DNA of 64,000 nucleotides from Rosistilla carotiformis (lineage in GTDB: Bacteria > Planctomycetota > Planctomycetia > Pirellulales > Pirellulaceae): contig NZ_CP036348.1 of NCBI RefSeq assembly GCF_007753095.1, positions 6,177,411-6,241,410 of the forward strand. The letters are read 5' to 3'. A model generated the notes under the pieces. That model had not been told where the DNA came from. It made no database searches and saw only the letters and a list, made by a program, of their open reading frames with translations. Both the position numbers and the translations under genes were made by a program. Of this stretch, positions 55,398 to 64,000 are shown piece after piece. Position 1 is the first letter of the stretch; the number at the start of each line of letters is the position of its first letter.

Positions 55398-57017
55398 ATG
55401 TTCCTACCTTGCCGCTATTTCATAGGTACGTTTCTTACGGCCAGCGTGCTGATGATGCACGCAAGTCGTGCCGCGGAACCCTCCGAGGGTTCGGGCGACC
55501 TGTTCCCCGTCGCGAAAATCAACGACTTCGTTTCCCAAGCTTGGGAGGAGCGTGGCGTGCAACCTGCCGCGCGTTGTGATGATCGCCAGTTCGTCCGCCG
55601 CGTCTATTTGGACTTGGCTGGTCGCGTTCCCACGATCGAAGAAGCCGATGCGTTTGCGAACGACCCCCAGACGGACAAGCGGGCTGCGTTGGTCGATCGG
55701 TTGTTGGCGAGCGAAGATTATCCGCAGCACTTCGCCGATCTGTTCGATGCGCTGTTGATGGGGCGAACCAACGAAGGCAAATACAAACAGCGGGCTAACT
55801 CGGGCTGGCGGAAGTATCTGGAAGATGTCTTTCGTAACAACCGTCCCTGGGACGAAGTCGCTGCGGAAGTGCTGTTGGCCCGCCCCGAAGACAAAGCGAA
55901 GCGGGGATCTGTGTGGTTTCTGTATGAACGCAACGACCAGCATCAAGCGATTGCCGAAGCGGTCGCTCCCGCCTTCTTCGGAATTCGGATCGAATGCGCC
56001 CAGTGTCACGATCACATGGTCGTCAACGAAATCGAGCAGGCGCACTACTGGGGATTGGTCGCATTTTTTAATCGCAGCAAAAATGCCAAGACCAAGGAGG
56101 GGCTGCGCGTTGCCGAATCGGCCATCGGTGGTTTCTCCGACTTCGCCAACCTCGAAGGGGACAGCACTCCCAACCTGTTGACCTTTCTCGGAGCTTCGAC
56201 GGTCGACGAGCCACGCCCGGCGGGAGACGCCAAGCAGGAAGACAGCGACGATTTGTACGTTGCGACAAGCGCGGAACCCGCCAATCGGATCCCCAAGTTT
56301 TCGCGGCGCCAGCGATTTGTCGAAGACGTGTTGCGCGATCACCCACTGTTGGCGAGGTCGATGGTCAATCGATTGTGGGCGATCATGTTGGGGCGTGGCA
56401 TCGTCCATCCGTTTGACGAGATGGACAGCGTCCATCCTCCCAGTCATCCCGAATTGCTCGACTGGTTGGCGGCCGAATTTGCCGAAAGCAACTACGACAT
56501 TCGCAGCCTGGTCCGCAGCCTTGCGCTCAGCGATGCCTATCAACTCGATTCGCGGCAACCGGTGGGAGTCGACGATCCGGCAAGTTTCGCTTGGTACCTC
56601 GAGCGGCGACTCACCGGAGAACAGCTCGCCCGTTCGATCCAGTTGATCGCCGAGGGAAAGTTCACCAACGACGCGGAGTTGATCAAACAGTTCCGCCAAC
56701 AGATCTCCGACGTCCTGCCGGACGAAACCGTTGTTGGCGTCGACGACACGTTGTTTCTGACCAATGGTCCCGGACTGGATCACTATCTGCGAAGCAGTCG
56801 CGACAAGGCGGGGTTGCTGGCGGAACTGAACGGCATTGAATCGCACCGCCAACGGGCCGAGCGTTTGTTTCAGAGTGTTTTCCTGCGGGCTCCCGACGTC
56901 GACGAAACCGAGGCCGTCGTCGACTATCTGAATGCGAGGAACGATGACCTTCCCGCCGCTCTACAACAGGTGTTGTGGTCGATGATCAATAGCGCCGAAT
57001 TTCAATTCAATCATTGA
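55398..57017 (+). CDS. Exported DUF1549/DUF1553 protein with CxxCH motif
   Basis: 539 residues from ATG 55398. A signal peptide (YFIGTFLTASVLMMHASRAA) is followed by DUF1549 (about 36-235; FVRRVYLDLAGRVPTIEEAD, LVDRLLASEDYPQHFADL, IECAQCHDHM with Cys200-x2-Cys203-His204) and DUF1553 (about 300-535; LARSMVNRLWAIMLGRGIVHP, HPELLDWLAAEF, SRDKAGLLAELNG, WSMINSAEFQFNH). The CxxCH resembles a c-type heme site but may be structural. This pair is almost exclusive to planctomycetes and relatives and is normally followed by a DUF1501 gene, as here (12 bases). Function is unknown; a surface complex is often proposed. Confidence 0.9.
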   Translation: MFLPCRYFIGTFLTASVLMMHASRAAEPSEGSGDLFPVAKINDFVSQAWEERGVQPAARCDDRQFVRRVYLDLAGRVPTIEEADAFANDPQTDKRAALVDRLLASEDYPQHFADLFDALLMGRTNEGKYKQRANSGWRKYLEDVFRNNRPWDEVAAEVLLARPEDKAKRGSVWFLYERNDQHQAIAEAVAPAFFGIRIECAQCHDHMVVNEIEQAHYWGLVAFFNRSKNAKTKEGLRVAESAIGGFSDFANLEGDSTPNLLTFLGASTVDEPRPAGDAKQEDSDDLYVATSAEPANRIPKFSRRQRFVEDVLRDHPLLARSMVNRLWAIMLGRGIVHPFDEMDSVHPPSHPELLDWLAAEFAESNYDIRSLVRSLALSDAYQLDSRQPVGVDDPASFAWYLERRLTGEQLARSIQLIAEGKFTNDAELIKQFRQQISDVLPDETVVGVDDTLFLTNGPGLDHYLRSSRDKAGLLAELNGIESHRQRAERLFQSVFLRAPDVDETEAVVDYLNARNDDLPAALQQVLWSMINSAEFQFNH

Positions 57018-57028
57018 GGCAGCTTCCG

Positions 57029-58348
57029 ATGAAACATACACACAAAACCTGCGGCAGTCCCGAGCACTTGTTGCATCGTCGTTTGTTCCTGCAGGGGACG
57101 ATGGCGGCCAGCGCAGCGTCGGTCGCCAGCTTCAACGGCCTGTTCTCGGTCCCCGCGCTTGCCGATGAAACGAAACGCCAGGGCAAGAAGTGTATTCTTC
57201 TGTGGCTGTGCGGTGCCCCCAGCCAGTTCGAGACCTGGGATCCCAAACCAGGGACTCCGTTCAGTGGTCCCTTCGGCGCGATCCCGACTAATCTGCCCGG
57301 AGTGCAGATCAGTTCGTTGATGCCGAAGTGCGCGGGGATCATGGACAAGTTGGCGGTGATCCGCAGCATGAGCACCGAACCGGGCGAACACTTTCAAGGG
57401 ATCGATGTGCTGACACGAGGCGACAAGCCGCGGCAGCCGTTTATTCGTCCGATCCTAGGTTCGGTGGTGGCGGAGCAGTTGGGGCATCTGGACAGTCCAG
57501 TTCCGCAGTTCATTCTGTTGGACCCATGTCCGGAGGGGAACGAATTCAAAGGCTTCAAGGCGGGGAACTGGGCCGGTTGGTTGGGAGCACAATATGGTCC
57601 GGTGCGAGCTGGCGGCGAATATTCGATTCCCAATTTGAACAAGCTTGACACGATCTCCGACATCGACCACCAGGATCGCGAGGCGCTGCGAAGTTTCTTC
57701 AGCAAGAAATACGAAAACGATCGCCGCAGCCAAGCCGCGGGTTCGCTGAACGCGGCCTTCGATCGGGTCAAAGGGTTGATGAGTTGTGCGCCGTTGTTCG
57801 ATCTAAATTCTTTGCCGGAAACGGATCGCCAGCGTTACGGCGCCGGGGCGTTTGCACAGCACGCGTTGCAGGCGCGGCACTTGATCGAAAACGGATCGAC
57901 GTTTGTGATGGTCGCCAACGGAATGCCTTGGGACAACCATGTCTTCCAGCACGAGATGCATCAGATGCTGGTCCCCGAACTGGATAACGTCCTGTACCAA
58001 TTGGTGACCGATCTGGAGGATCGAGGAATGTTGGAAGATACGCTGGTGATCGCGATGGGAGAGTTTGGTCGGTCGCCTTGGTTGAACGAAGCCCGCGGGC
58101 GCGATCACTATCCCAAAGCGTGGAGCATGGCGATGGCAGGGGGCGGAATTCGTGGCGGGGTCGTGCATGGTGCAACCGATCCGCTGGGACATGAGGTGGC
58201 CGAAGATGCAGTCGACAACCGGCAACTGTTTGCCACGATCTTCGCAGCCTTGGGTATCGATCCGCACGAGGAGTACGACCTTCCCGACCTGCCGACATTT
58301 TTACGTGTCGAAGACGGGGTCGCCCCGATTCAACAACTGTTGGTTTAG
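57029..58348 (+). CDS. DUF1501 exported protein
   Basis: 439 residues from ATG 57029, 12 bases past the DUF1549 gene. It has a Tat-like N terminus without a full twin arginine consensus (LHRRLFLQGTMAASAASVASF). DUF1501 proteins adopt an alkaline-phosphatase/sulfatase-like fold. KCILLWLCGAPSQFETWDPK, GIMDKLAVIRSMSTEPGEHF, VMVANGMPWDNHVFQHEM and VIAMGEFGRSPWLNEARGRDH cover the expected metal-site positions. Their activity has not been established. Constant pairing with DUF1549/DUF1553 proteins suggests that they work in one complex. Confidence 0.9.
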   Translation: MKHTHKTCGSPEHLLHRRLFLQGTMAASAASVASFNGLFSVPALADETKRQGKKCILLWLCGAPSQFETWDPKPGTPFSGPFGAIPTNLPGVQISSLMPKCAGIMDKLAVIRSMSTEPGEHFQGIDVLTRGDKPRQPFIRPILGSVVAEQLGHLDSPVPQFILLDPCPEGNEFKGFKAGNWAGWLGAQYGPVRAGGEYSIPNLNKLDTISDIDHQDREALRSFFSKKYENDRRSQAAGSLNAAFDRVKGLMSCAPLFDLNSLPETDRQRYGAGAFAQHALQARHLIENGSTFVMVANGMPWDNHVFQHEMHQMLVPELDNVLYQLVTDLEDRGMLEDTLVIAMGEFGRSPWLNEARGRDHYPKAWSMAMAGGGIRGGVVHGATDPLGHEVAEDAVDNRQLFATIFAALGIDPHEEYDLPDLPTFLRVEDGVAPIQQLLV

Positions 58349-58422
58349 CATACACCATCGGCAAGGCGATTTGCGATTTACAATATTGCGCGGCGACCTT
58401 GAATTAGCTCACGGAATCAATC

Positions 58423-59502
58423 ATGAAATCAATCACACTCAAAGAAAAGCATCGCCACAAACTGCCGATGGGCATCTTGTCGATGGCGTTATTGCCCGAC
58501 GGCGTGGGACTTGTGGCGGGGTGCATGGATGGTGTCTACCTGACCTCGATCGATAAATCCCGCGAACCCAAACTGCTCTACTCTCACGACAATTACGTCA
58601 GCAGCGTCGTTTCGATCGGTGGCGATACGATCGTCTCCGCCGGATACGATGGGACCGCACGCTGGTTCGATCTTGCGGAACAGAAGGTCACCGATTCGGT
58701 CAAGCTGCACGACTTCTGGTCCTGGGACATGACCGCCTCGCCCGATGGTAAGCACCTCGCCTCGGTCACCGGTCAGTATCTTGCTGGCGGCTACAAATAC
58801 GAACCGCAGGAAGAATCGGAGCCTTCGATTCGCGTGGTCGATGTCGCATCGAAGCAGATCATCCACAGCCTGCCTCATGTGCCATCGGTCCAATCGGTTG
58901 CGATCAGTCCCGACAATCAATTCGTCGCTGCCGGAAATTTGATGGGCGAGGTCCGAATCTATCGCATCGCGGATGGCGAATTGGTCTCCCAGTGGACGAC
59001 ATCCGATTTCACCAGCTGGGGCATCATCAAGAGTCATTGTTATCTGGGCGGGATCTTTGCGATGCAATTCAGCCGCGACGGCAAGCATCTGCTGCTGGCG
59101 GGAATGGGGCCGATGCGGGATCCGATGGCGGGCAATGGCAAACAATTGTGGCAGAAGTGGGACTGGCAGGCGGCCGAGCCGAAGATGATCGATCAAACGC
59201 ACGAGGGAGACGCCGGCGAAGGACTGATGGAAACCTTGGCGGTTCATCCATCGGGCGACATGTTTGCGATGGGAGGCCGCTTGCGTGGCGGCGATTGGAA
59301 CGTCGCCCTGTTCGACATGCAGACCGGCGATCGCATGGCGATTCTGAAACTAGGGTTCCGCGCCACCGAAGCGACTTTCACTCCCGATGGCAAGCACTTG
59401 GTGATCGTAGGGACGCAGGGGCAGCCCTCCAAACCCAAAGGCGATGGCTTTCCTGATTTTGGACGCGTCGAAGTCTTTGCGATCGAAAGCGAAGCCACGT
59501 AA
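58423..59502 (+). CDS. WD40 repeat protein
   Basis: 359 residues from ATG 58423. Several WD40 blades are visible: HKLPMGILSMALLPDG, VSSVVSIGGDTIVSAGYDGTARWFD, FWSWDMTASPDGKHLASVTG, VQSVAISPDNQFVAAGNLMGEVRIYR, IFAMQFSRDGKHLLLAGM and EATFTPDGKHLVIVGTQ. There is no signal peptide, so unlike its exported neighbours it appears cytoplasmic. It follows the DUF1549-DUF1501 pair on the same strand (74 bases), where WD40 genes often occur. It is probably a propeller scaffold; partner unknown. Confidence 0.85.
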   Translation: MKSITLKEKHRHKLPMGILSMALLPDGVGLVAGCMDGVYLTSIDKSREPKLLYSHDNYVSSVVSIGGDTIVSAGYDGTARWFDLAEQKVTDSVKLHDFWSWDMTASPDGKHLASVTGQYLAGGYKYEPQEESEPSIRVVDVASKQIIHSLPHVPSVQSVAISPDNQFVAAGNLMGEVRIYRIADGELVSQWTTSDFTSWGIIKSHCYLGGIFAMQFSRDGKHLLLAGMGPMRDPMAGNGKQLWQKWDWQAAEPKMIDQTHEGDAGEGLMETLAVHPSGDMFAMGGRLRGGDWNVALFDMQTGDRMAILKLGFRATEATFTPDGKHLVIVGTQGQPSKPKGDGFPDFGRVEVFAIESEAT

Positions 59503-59580
59503 TGGAAGCTGAAGCGGCGTCTCCCATTGCCGTTGGAAGATTTCTGCAGTCCATCCAGTGAATCAGTAGAAAGCTATTCT

Positions 59581-59615
59581 GCCCGCGATCGAAGTTTTGG
59601 CATCGGGCTGCGGGC
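59581..59615 (+). terminator. Hairpin after the WD40 gene
   Basis: GCCCGC (59581-59586) pairs with GCGGGC (59610-59615), and inner GAT/ATC bases can add to the stem. TTCTCTTTGTT follows, giving a partial T tract. A likely weak terminator. Confidence 0.4.
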
Positions 59616-59679
59616 TTCTCTTTGTTGAGGTAGGCTGGTAGCCGCTGTTGGAATATCGGTCATTGAGTGAGGTCTGTCT

Positions 59680-60417
59680 GTGAGAAACTGTCTCCTGCTG
59701 TGTTGCTGTCTGATCGCTCTCTGCTCGCCGACGGTTACAAGCGTCGCGGCCCAGTCGCCGTTGGAAAACGTGCCGCCGGTGGCGACTTATTCGATCGTCG
59801 CCTTCGACCCACAGACGCAGGAGTTGGGGGTGGCGGTGCAGTCGAAAATTCCTGCGGTCGGCGCGATCGTGCCGTGGGTTAGAGCGGGCGTTGGCGCGAT
59901 CGCGACGCAATCGTTTTCGAACACTCAGTACGGCCCCGACGGTTTGTCGCTGTTGGCCGAGGGGAAGACGGCTGCCGAGGCGATCGAGATCTTGACGAAC
60001 GGCGATTCCGGTCGCGGGCGACGCCAGATTGGAATCGTCGATGCCACTGGCAACGCCGCCACGTTTACTGGCGAAGGTTGCATGGCGTGGGCCGGCGGCA
60101 AAACGGGCCGACACTATGCAGTCCAAGGAAACATCTTGGTTTCCGAAGAAGTGGTCGATGCGATCGCAGCGGGCTTTGAACAATCGCAAGGCGAATTGGC
60201 GACGCGATTGATCGACGCACTCCAAGCCGGCCAAGCAGCTGGCGGCGAGAAGCGGGGAATGCAATCGGCGGCGTTATACATCGCTCGCGAAGGTTGGGGA
60301 TACGCCGGTCTGAACGATCGCTACCGCGACATCCGCGTCGACGACCACGCCGATCCGATCACGGAGCTGCGGCGAGTGTATCAGTTGCACAAGCAGCTGT
60401 TTCCAACGCCGCAGTAA
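59680..60417 (+). CDS. Exported DUF1028 protein
   Basis: 245 residues from a GTG at 59680. A signal peptide (MRNCLLLCCCLIALCSPTVTS) is followed by DUF1028: ATYSIVAFDPQTQELGVAVQ, VPWVRAGVGAIATQSFSNTQYG, IGIVDATGNAATFTG and HYAVQGNILVSEEVVDA. DUF1028 has an Ntn-hydrolase-like fold and is sometimes found with ureidoglycolate or allantoin genes; its reaction is unknown. It ends 27 bases from a convergent gene and forms its own unit. Confidence 0.87.
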   Translation: MRNCLLLCCCLIALCSPTVTSVAAQSPLENVPPVATYSIVAFDPQTQELGVAVQSKIPAVGAIVPWVRAGVGAIATQSFSNTQYGPDGLSLLAEGKTAAEAIEILTNGDSGRGRRQIGIVDATGNAATFTGEGCMAWAGGKTGRHYAVQGNILVSEEVVDAIAAGFEQSQGELATRLIDALQAGQAAGGEKRGMQSAALYIAREGWGYAGLNDRYRDIRVDDHADPITELRRVYQLHKQLFPTPQ

Positions 60418-60444
60418 GTCGCTCGCGCGGCCGAACAGGGAACG

Positions 60445-61293
60445 TTATTCTGCGTCGTCCGCTTCGGCGGGCGCTTCCGCGGGAGCCGCTTCGTTTTCGC
60501 CAGCTTCCATTTCAGCGGCCGGCTTGTCCGCTTCGGCCTTTTTCGCGGCCGCTTCTTCGCGTCGCTGTTTGGCCGTTTTGCGAACCGGTTTGGCTGCGAC
60601 TTGGCCCAGCAGTTCGGCGGCTTCGATCTGCACCGAGTTGGCCGTCACGTTGGTTAGCGTCGGCGGATTGGCATAGCCTTCGACGACGACGCGATCGCCG
60701 GGCATCGCAAATTGAGCGCCCTCCATTTCCAGCTTGATCCGCGTCTCTTCGGTCAATTGCACCTGAACGATCTGCCGCGGACCGGTCATCACGCCGAGTT
60801 CGCCTTTTCGGCCGAGACCAGCGACGCGGCCGATGATTCGATATTCACGGGGGCCAACCTGCTTGGGTTGCACGCCCGCTTCGCCGCCGAACAACGCAGC
60901 ACCTCCGCCACCGGCTTCGGTTGGATAGATTCCCGGCGTGACGTCGGCTAGTTGATCGGGTCGCGGTGGACGTCGCGGATCGGGAGTGAAGGCTTCCATT
61001 GCCAAGATCGGTTCCTGCCCAATGCCTCGGTCATCAAACATCCCGCTGAATCGAACGAAGACGCCTGGCCGGAGCCAACCGGCTGCCGCCGTCCCGCTGT
61101 ACTGGATCTTGTTCGGCTCCTTCGGCAGCAGGACCAAGTACATTTGAGCGTCGCTTCCTTTGACCTGCACCAATTGGCCGCGCACGCCGACGAATTGCCC
61201 TTCGACACTAATCAATTGGTTTTGCCCCCAGGTCGCGGCAACCGCGATCTGAGTGAACAAGGCGATGATCAGCAAACGTGAGATGTGGAACAT
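60445..61293 (-). CDS. Exported protein with acidic Ala/Glu-rich tail, unknown
   Basis: 282 residues from ATG 61291-61293. A signal peptide (MFHISRLLIIALFTQIAVAATWG) is followed by two beta-rich parts: FVGVRGQLVQVKGSDAQMYLV near 34-54 and YRIIGRVAGLGRKGELGVMTG near 147-167, each perhaps an OB-like barrel. A Gly-rich linker separates them and a low-complexity tail (KKAEADKPAAEMEAGENEAA) ends the protein. I recognise no family. It sits upstream of a DUF1549/DUF1553 gene on the same strand (71 bases), so the two may be expressed in one message. Confidence 0.6.
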   Translation of the reverse strand: MFHISRLLIIALFTQIAVAATWGQNQLISVEGQFVGVRGQLVQVKGSDAQMYLVLLPKEPNKIQYSGTAAAGWLRPGVFVRFSGMFDDRGIGQEPILAMEAFTPDPRRPPRPDQLADVTPGIYPTEAGGGGAALFGGEAGVQPKQVGPREYRIIGRVAGLGRKGELGVMTGPRQIVQVQLTEETRIKLEMEGAQFAMPGDRVVVEGYANPPTLTNVTANSVQIEAAELLGQVAAKPVRKTAKQRREEAAAKKAEADKPAAEMEAGENEAAPAEAPAEADDAE

Positions 61294-61364
61294 GGCCGGA
61301 AGCCCTCGAGCGTTGAACGGCGTTGGTGACGATGCGAAGCCGACATTATAACGTCGGTCGCCGC

Positions 61365-64000
61365 TTACCGATTAAACAAAAACGCCGGACTGTTGATCAG
61401 CGCCCAGGTCAGATCTTCGGTCGCCGTCAAACGCTCGTTCGCCAACTGTTCTTGACTCTGTTGCAGATCGAGCCGCAGCTGCAGCATCTTGGGATCGTCC
61501 GGCGTCGGCTGTTTCAAAGCAGCGATCCGTTTGTCCAATGACACGACGACCGGATCGGCGGGAACAGGAGCCTTGGCCGCCGCGATCGCCTTGTTCAGTT
61601 CACCCAGTTTCGCGTCGACCTTGGCAAAGTAGTCGCGCAACCGTTTCTTTTGTTCGTCGGAGCGCTGCTCCGACGCGACCGACTGGATCGCCAACAGCGG
61701 TTCGGGCAAGCCCAGTTGCACGTCGGTATCGGTCGTCGCACTCAAACGGAACCTGGCCAAGCGATGATCCGCCGCATTGTGAACTTGATCCAACGTGAAC
61801 GTGAGGATCGTCCCTTGTGGATGTCCGACGGGAGCTTCGGTTGCGAAAGTCGCCCAGTGAACGGTGCCACCAGCGGGCGAAATCGCCCAGCCTTTTTGAT
61901 CTCCCGGGTTACCGTCGATCGCTTGAGCGGGATCGAAGCCGGATTGCGTGAAGTCGGCTTTGGCATCCTTCAACTTCAGCTTCGCCATCTCTTTCGGTTT
62001 GTCCGCGGCAGCCGCTTGGACAGTGAATTCAGTGACGACAAAGTTGCCGTTCGCGGGCAGGCCAGGCCCGCCACCGGCGACGCCCGCCTGCGGCAACGCT
62101 TCGAGCCGGAATCCGGTGATCCCCTGCAAATTGGTCTTCACCGTGATCACGTACTTGCCTTTTTCCGCTTTGCCGCTGGCAACGATCGAACGATCTTCTT
62201 GGCGAGCCAACGTCGCTCCGTTGGAGGCCGACAGGCCGTTGGGTTCCAGCAGGAACCATTCCGGCGTGGCATCCGCGTGTTGTTGAGCCCAGGCCGTCGC
62301 GTGCTCTTCCAATTTGTCGGCGTATGCTTTTTGTGTCGCTGTCGCGGCGGCGATCCGTTCGTTTCTCTCCGCCTCCAATTGATCACGTTCTTCTTTCATC
62401 GCAGCGATCCGGTCGGTGCGTTCTTTTTCGACCGAGGCGAGTTGCTCCATCCGCTTTTGCTCCAACTCGGCACGCTGTTCTTGCCACCAGGCTTCGCGGT
62501 CGGCCAACGCGTTGGTTAACGCTTCGTGGTCGGCACCGATCTCGCCCAGGATCGTTTCAAACGCTTCAACTTCGCCAGGCTTGGCGTGGCGGTTGAGAAC
62601 GCGGAGGAAGATCGCGTCGACCAAAGCTTGGGGCGTTTCGTTTTGTTTGGCGATCTCCGCCAACGCGTTTTTAGGGTCGGAGATCGCGGCGCCGACGGTC
62701 GGCCCGCTAACCAAAGCCATCACCGGCCCTAGCTGCAGGTCGCTGGAACGTTCGCACTCGCAAGAACTTTCCCGCGACGGACGGCCAAAGTTTGCCAAGA
62801 AGCCGTCGGTCAACTTGATCCCCGAGTCGGGAATTGCCGCGGCGCGGGTGCCTGCCGGAACGCCCGGAATATGCGATTCAGCGCCCGTCACGCGATGAAC
62901 CGCGTCGTACAACACTTCCGCAGGCAAACGTTTCGCCGTTGCGTGAGAGTAGTTCAACGAATCGTCTTCGTTCCAGTTGTTCGTTTCCACGCTCAATTGA
63001 TAGGTCCGACTGTTGGCGATCAACCGCATCAGATGCCGAGTATCAAAACCGCTGACAACAAACTCCTCGGTCAAGAAGTCGAGCAGTTCGGGATTGCTCG
63101 GCGGATTGCCAGCTCGGATGTCGTCGATCGGTTCGATGATTCCGACGCCGGTCAGATAGCCCCAGATCCGATTCACATAACTGCGGGCGAAGTATTGGTT
63201 GTCGGGAGCGGTGATCCAGGCGGCCAATTGTTCGCGGCGGTTCGCCTGTTCGGGCATCGGATGCTCACAGGCATACGGGAAGACCGGTGGCGCGATCGCT
63301 CCGGTTCGCTCGTGCTTGATCTCGCCATCCTCCTTCTCATAGACCACCTCGTATAACGGCTTGGCCCCTTCGACCGCGGTGCCGCCGATTTTCTTGTCTC
63401 CCGCCGTCGGATCGGCTTTGAGCGCGAAGCGTGCGAAGTAGGCACTCGTTTGGTAGTACTGGTCCTGCGTCCAGCGTTCAAACGGATGGTCGTGACACTT
63501 GTTGCAGTTGAACCGAACTCCCAAGAAGAGGTGCGTCGTATTCTCCATCGTGTCTTCGGGAGTCCGCAGAATCTTGTAATACGATGCAGCAGGATTTTCT
63601 TTATTCGAACCGCTGGAGGCGACGATCTCGCGGACAAATTGATCGTATGGCATGTTGTCGCGAACGCGTTGCTGGATCCAATCGCGGAACAACTTCGCTC
63701 CCTCGGCTCCCAGGAACTTCCGATTGACCTGCAACAGATCGGCCCATTTGTTCGACCAATACTCGACAAAGTCATCGTTGCCGATCAATCGATCGACAAG
63801 TTGTTGACGCTTCTCGCGCGATGGCAACTCCGCCCCGATGAAGGCCAACACCTGATCGGCGGTCGGTGGCAGCCCGGTCAGATCGAGATGGATGCGGCGG
63901 ACAAATTCTTCGTCGCTGCAAAGACCGGAGGGCTCGATCTTCATTCGCTGCCATTTCTCAGCGACAAGTTCATCGATGCGGCCCCAGGTTTCAGGCTGTT
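61365..64000 (-). CDS. Exported DUF1549/DUF1553 protein with coiled coil (5' end outside window)
   Basis: At least 878 residues; the frame is open to the right edge, so the start and any N-terminal Cyt c-like domain are missing. DUF1549 shows EEFVRRIHLDLTGLPPTADQ, LVDRLIGNDDFVEYWSNKWADLL and NCNKCHDHPFERW. DUF1553 shows FARSYVNRIWGYLTGVGIIEP, NPELLDFLTEEFV and LMRLIANSRTYQLS. A coiled coil (REAWWQEQRAELEQKR..., about 510-570 of the visible part) and a discoidin-like insert (SNGATLARQEDRSIVASGKA, ITGFRLEALP, AWATFA-type HWATFATEAP) interrupt DUF1553 before its end TWALINSPAFLFNR. The gene reads leftward and no DUF1501 gene follows it. Confidence 0.88.
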   Translation of the reverse strand, partial: QPETWGRIDELVAEKWQRMKIEPSGLCSDEEFVRRIHLDLTGLPPTADQVLAFIGAELPSREKRQQLVDRLIGNDDFVEYWSNKWADLLQVNRKFLGAEGAKLFRDWIQQRVRDNMPYDQFVREIVASSGSNKENPAASYYKILRTPEDTMENTTHLFLGVRFNCNKCHDHPFERWTQDQYYQTSAYFARFALKADPTAGDKKIGGTAVEGAKPLYEVVYEKEDGEIKHERTGAIAPPVFPYACEHPMPEQANRREQLAAWITAPDNQYFARSYVNRIWGYLTGVGIIEPIDDIRAGNPPSNPELLDFLTEEFVVSGFDTRHLMRLIANSRTYQLSVETNNWNEDDSLNYSHATAKRLPAEVLYDAVHRVTGAESHIPGVPAGTRAAAIPDSGIKLTDGFLANFGRPSRESSCECERSSDLQLGPVMALVSGPTVGAAISDPKNALAEIAKQNETPQALVDAIFLRVLNRHAKPGEVEAFETILGEIGADHEALTNALADREAWWQEQRAELEQKRMEQLASVEKERTDRIAAMKEERDQLEAERNERIAAATATQKAYADKLEEHATAWAQQHADATPEWFLLEPNGLSASNGATLARQEDRSIVASGKAEKGKYVITVKTNLQGITGFRLEALPQAGVAGGGPGLPANGNFVVTEFTVQAAAADKPKEMAKLKLKDAKADFTQSGFDPAQAIDGNPGDQKGWAISPAGGTVHWATFATEAPVGHPQGTILTFTLDQVHNAADHRLARFRLSATTDTDVQLGLPEPLLAIQSVASEQRSDEQKKRLRDYFAKVDAKLGELNKAIAAAKAPVPADPVVVSLDKRIAALKQPTPDDPKMLQLRLDLQQSQEQLANERLTATEDLTWALINSPAFLFNR

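Noticed and set aside
1-64000. CRISPR array, integrase, phage or toxin-antitoxin genes
   Set aside because: I looked for regularly spaced direct repeats and for the usual protein motifs and saw none; the only mobile-element traces are at 50.7-51.2 kb and the repeats noted around 53.6 kb.

Overview
The window comes from a planctomycete, most likely a member of the Pirellulaceae (Rhodopirellula / Roseimaritima / Rosistilla type). The evidence is the GC-rich DNA, several DUF1559 proteins with prepilin-like N termini, DUF1549/DUF1553 and DUF1501 proteins, a Ser/Thr kinase with HLDLKP and DWG motifs, Tat-exported Gfo/Idh/MocA oxidoreductases, and an S10-spc ribosomal operon that lacks rpmD. I recognised no rRNA, tRNA or CRISPR array. 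Genus-level placement is inference.

Layout. 1-9.4 kb: start of a homoserine dehydrogenase gene, a DUF1559 protein with a companion lipoprotein, a small secreted helical protein, a hydroxypyruvate-isomerase-like TIM barrel, a kinase-PAS protein, a polyprenyl diphosphate synthase, a second DUF1559 gene and a 74-aa protein with a TTG start. 9.6-13.7 kb: a two-gene unit with an active-looking HtrA/trypsin-type protease and a degenerate partner, then a sugar-nucleotide-type SDR and a class IV aminotransferase. 13.8-26.4 kb (minus strand): rpsJ-rplC-rplD-rplW-rplB-rpsS-rplV-rpsC-rplP-rpmC-rpsQ-rplN-rplX-rplE-rpsN-rpsH-rplF-rplR-rpsE-rplO-secY-adk, with a good candidate promoter ahead of rpsJ.

26.7-50.5 kb is mixed metabolism: an exported Gfo/Idh/MocA protein, a TPR-DUF1559 fusion, transaldolase, an aldo/keto reductase, a VWA protein, a ferredoxin-GMC oxidoreductase pair behind a TACAnnTGTA operator-like palindrome, dihydroorotase, an FHA protein, N-carbamoylputrescine amidase, a run of exported carbohydrate-type genes (esterase, TIM-barrel isomerase, FGE-like protein, Gfo/Idh/MocA), an AcuI/YhdH-type reductase, an exported esterase and an exported nitrilase-family enzyme.

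50.6-53.7 kb is the accessory part. It holds a 145-bp MITE-like element with 18-bp inverted ends and 10-bp direct repeats, an IS3-type transposase remnant, a large exported protein fusing a sialidase-like propeller to a NodB polysaccharide deacetylase, and a signal-peptide-only gene remnant. 53.7-64 kb carries a PQQ-type propeller lipoprotein, a DUF1549/DUF1553-DUF1501-WD40 cluster typical of planctomycetes, a DUF1028 protein, an exported unknown and the larger part of a second DUF1549/DUF1553 protein that runs off the right edge.

The strongest leads are the split pseudo-protease beside an intact protease, the sialidase-NodB fusion inside a mobile-element-marked island, the MITE-like element, the ferredoxin-GMC pair with its putative operator, and a short 5'-leader that occurs twice and can fold its own Shine-Dalgarno into a hairpin. 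I did not find a complete, clearly novel multi-gene defence or biosynthetic system.
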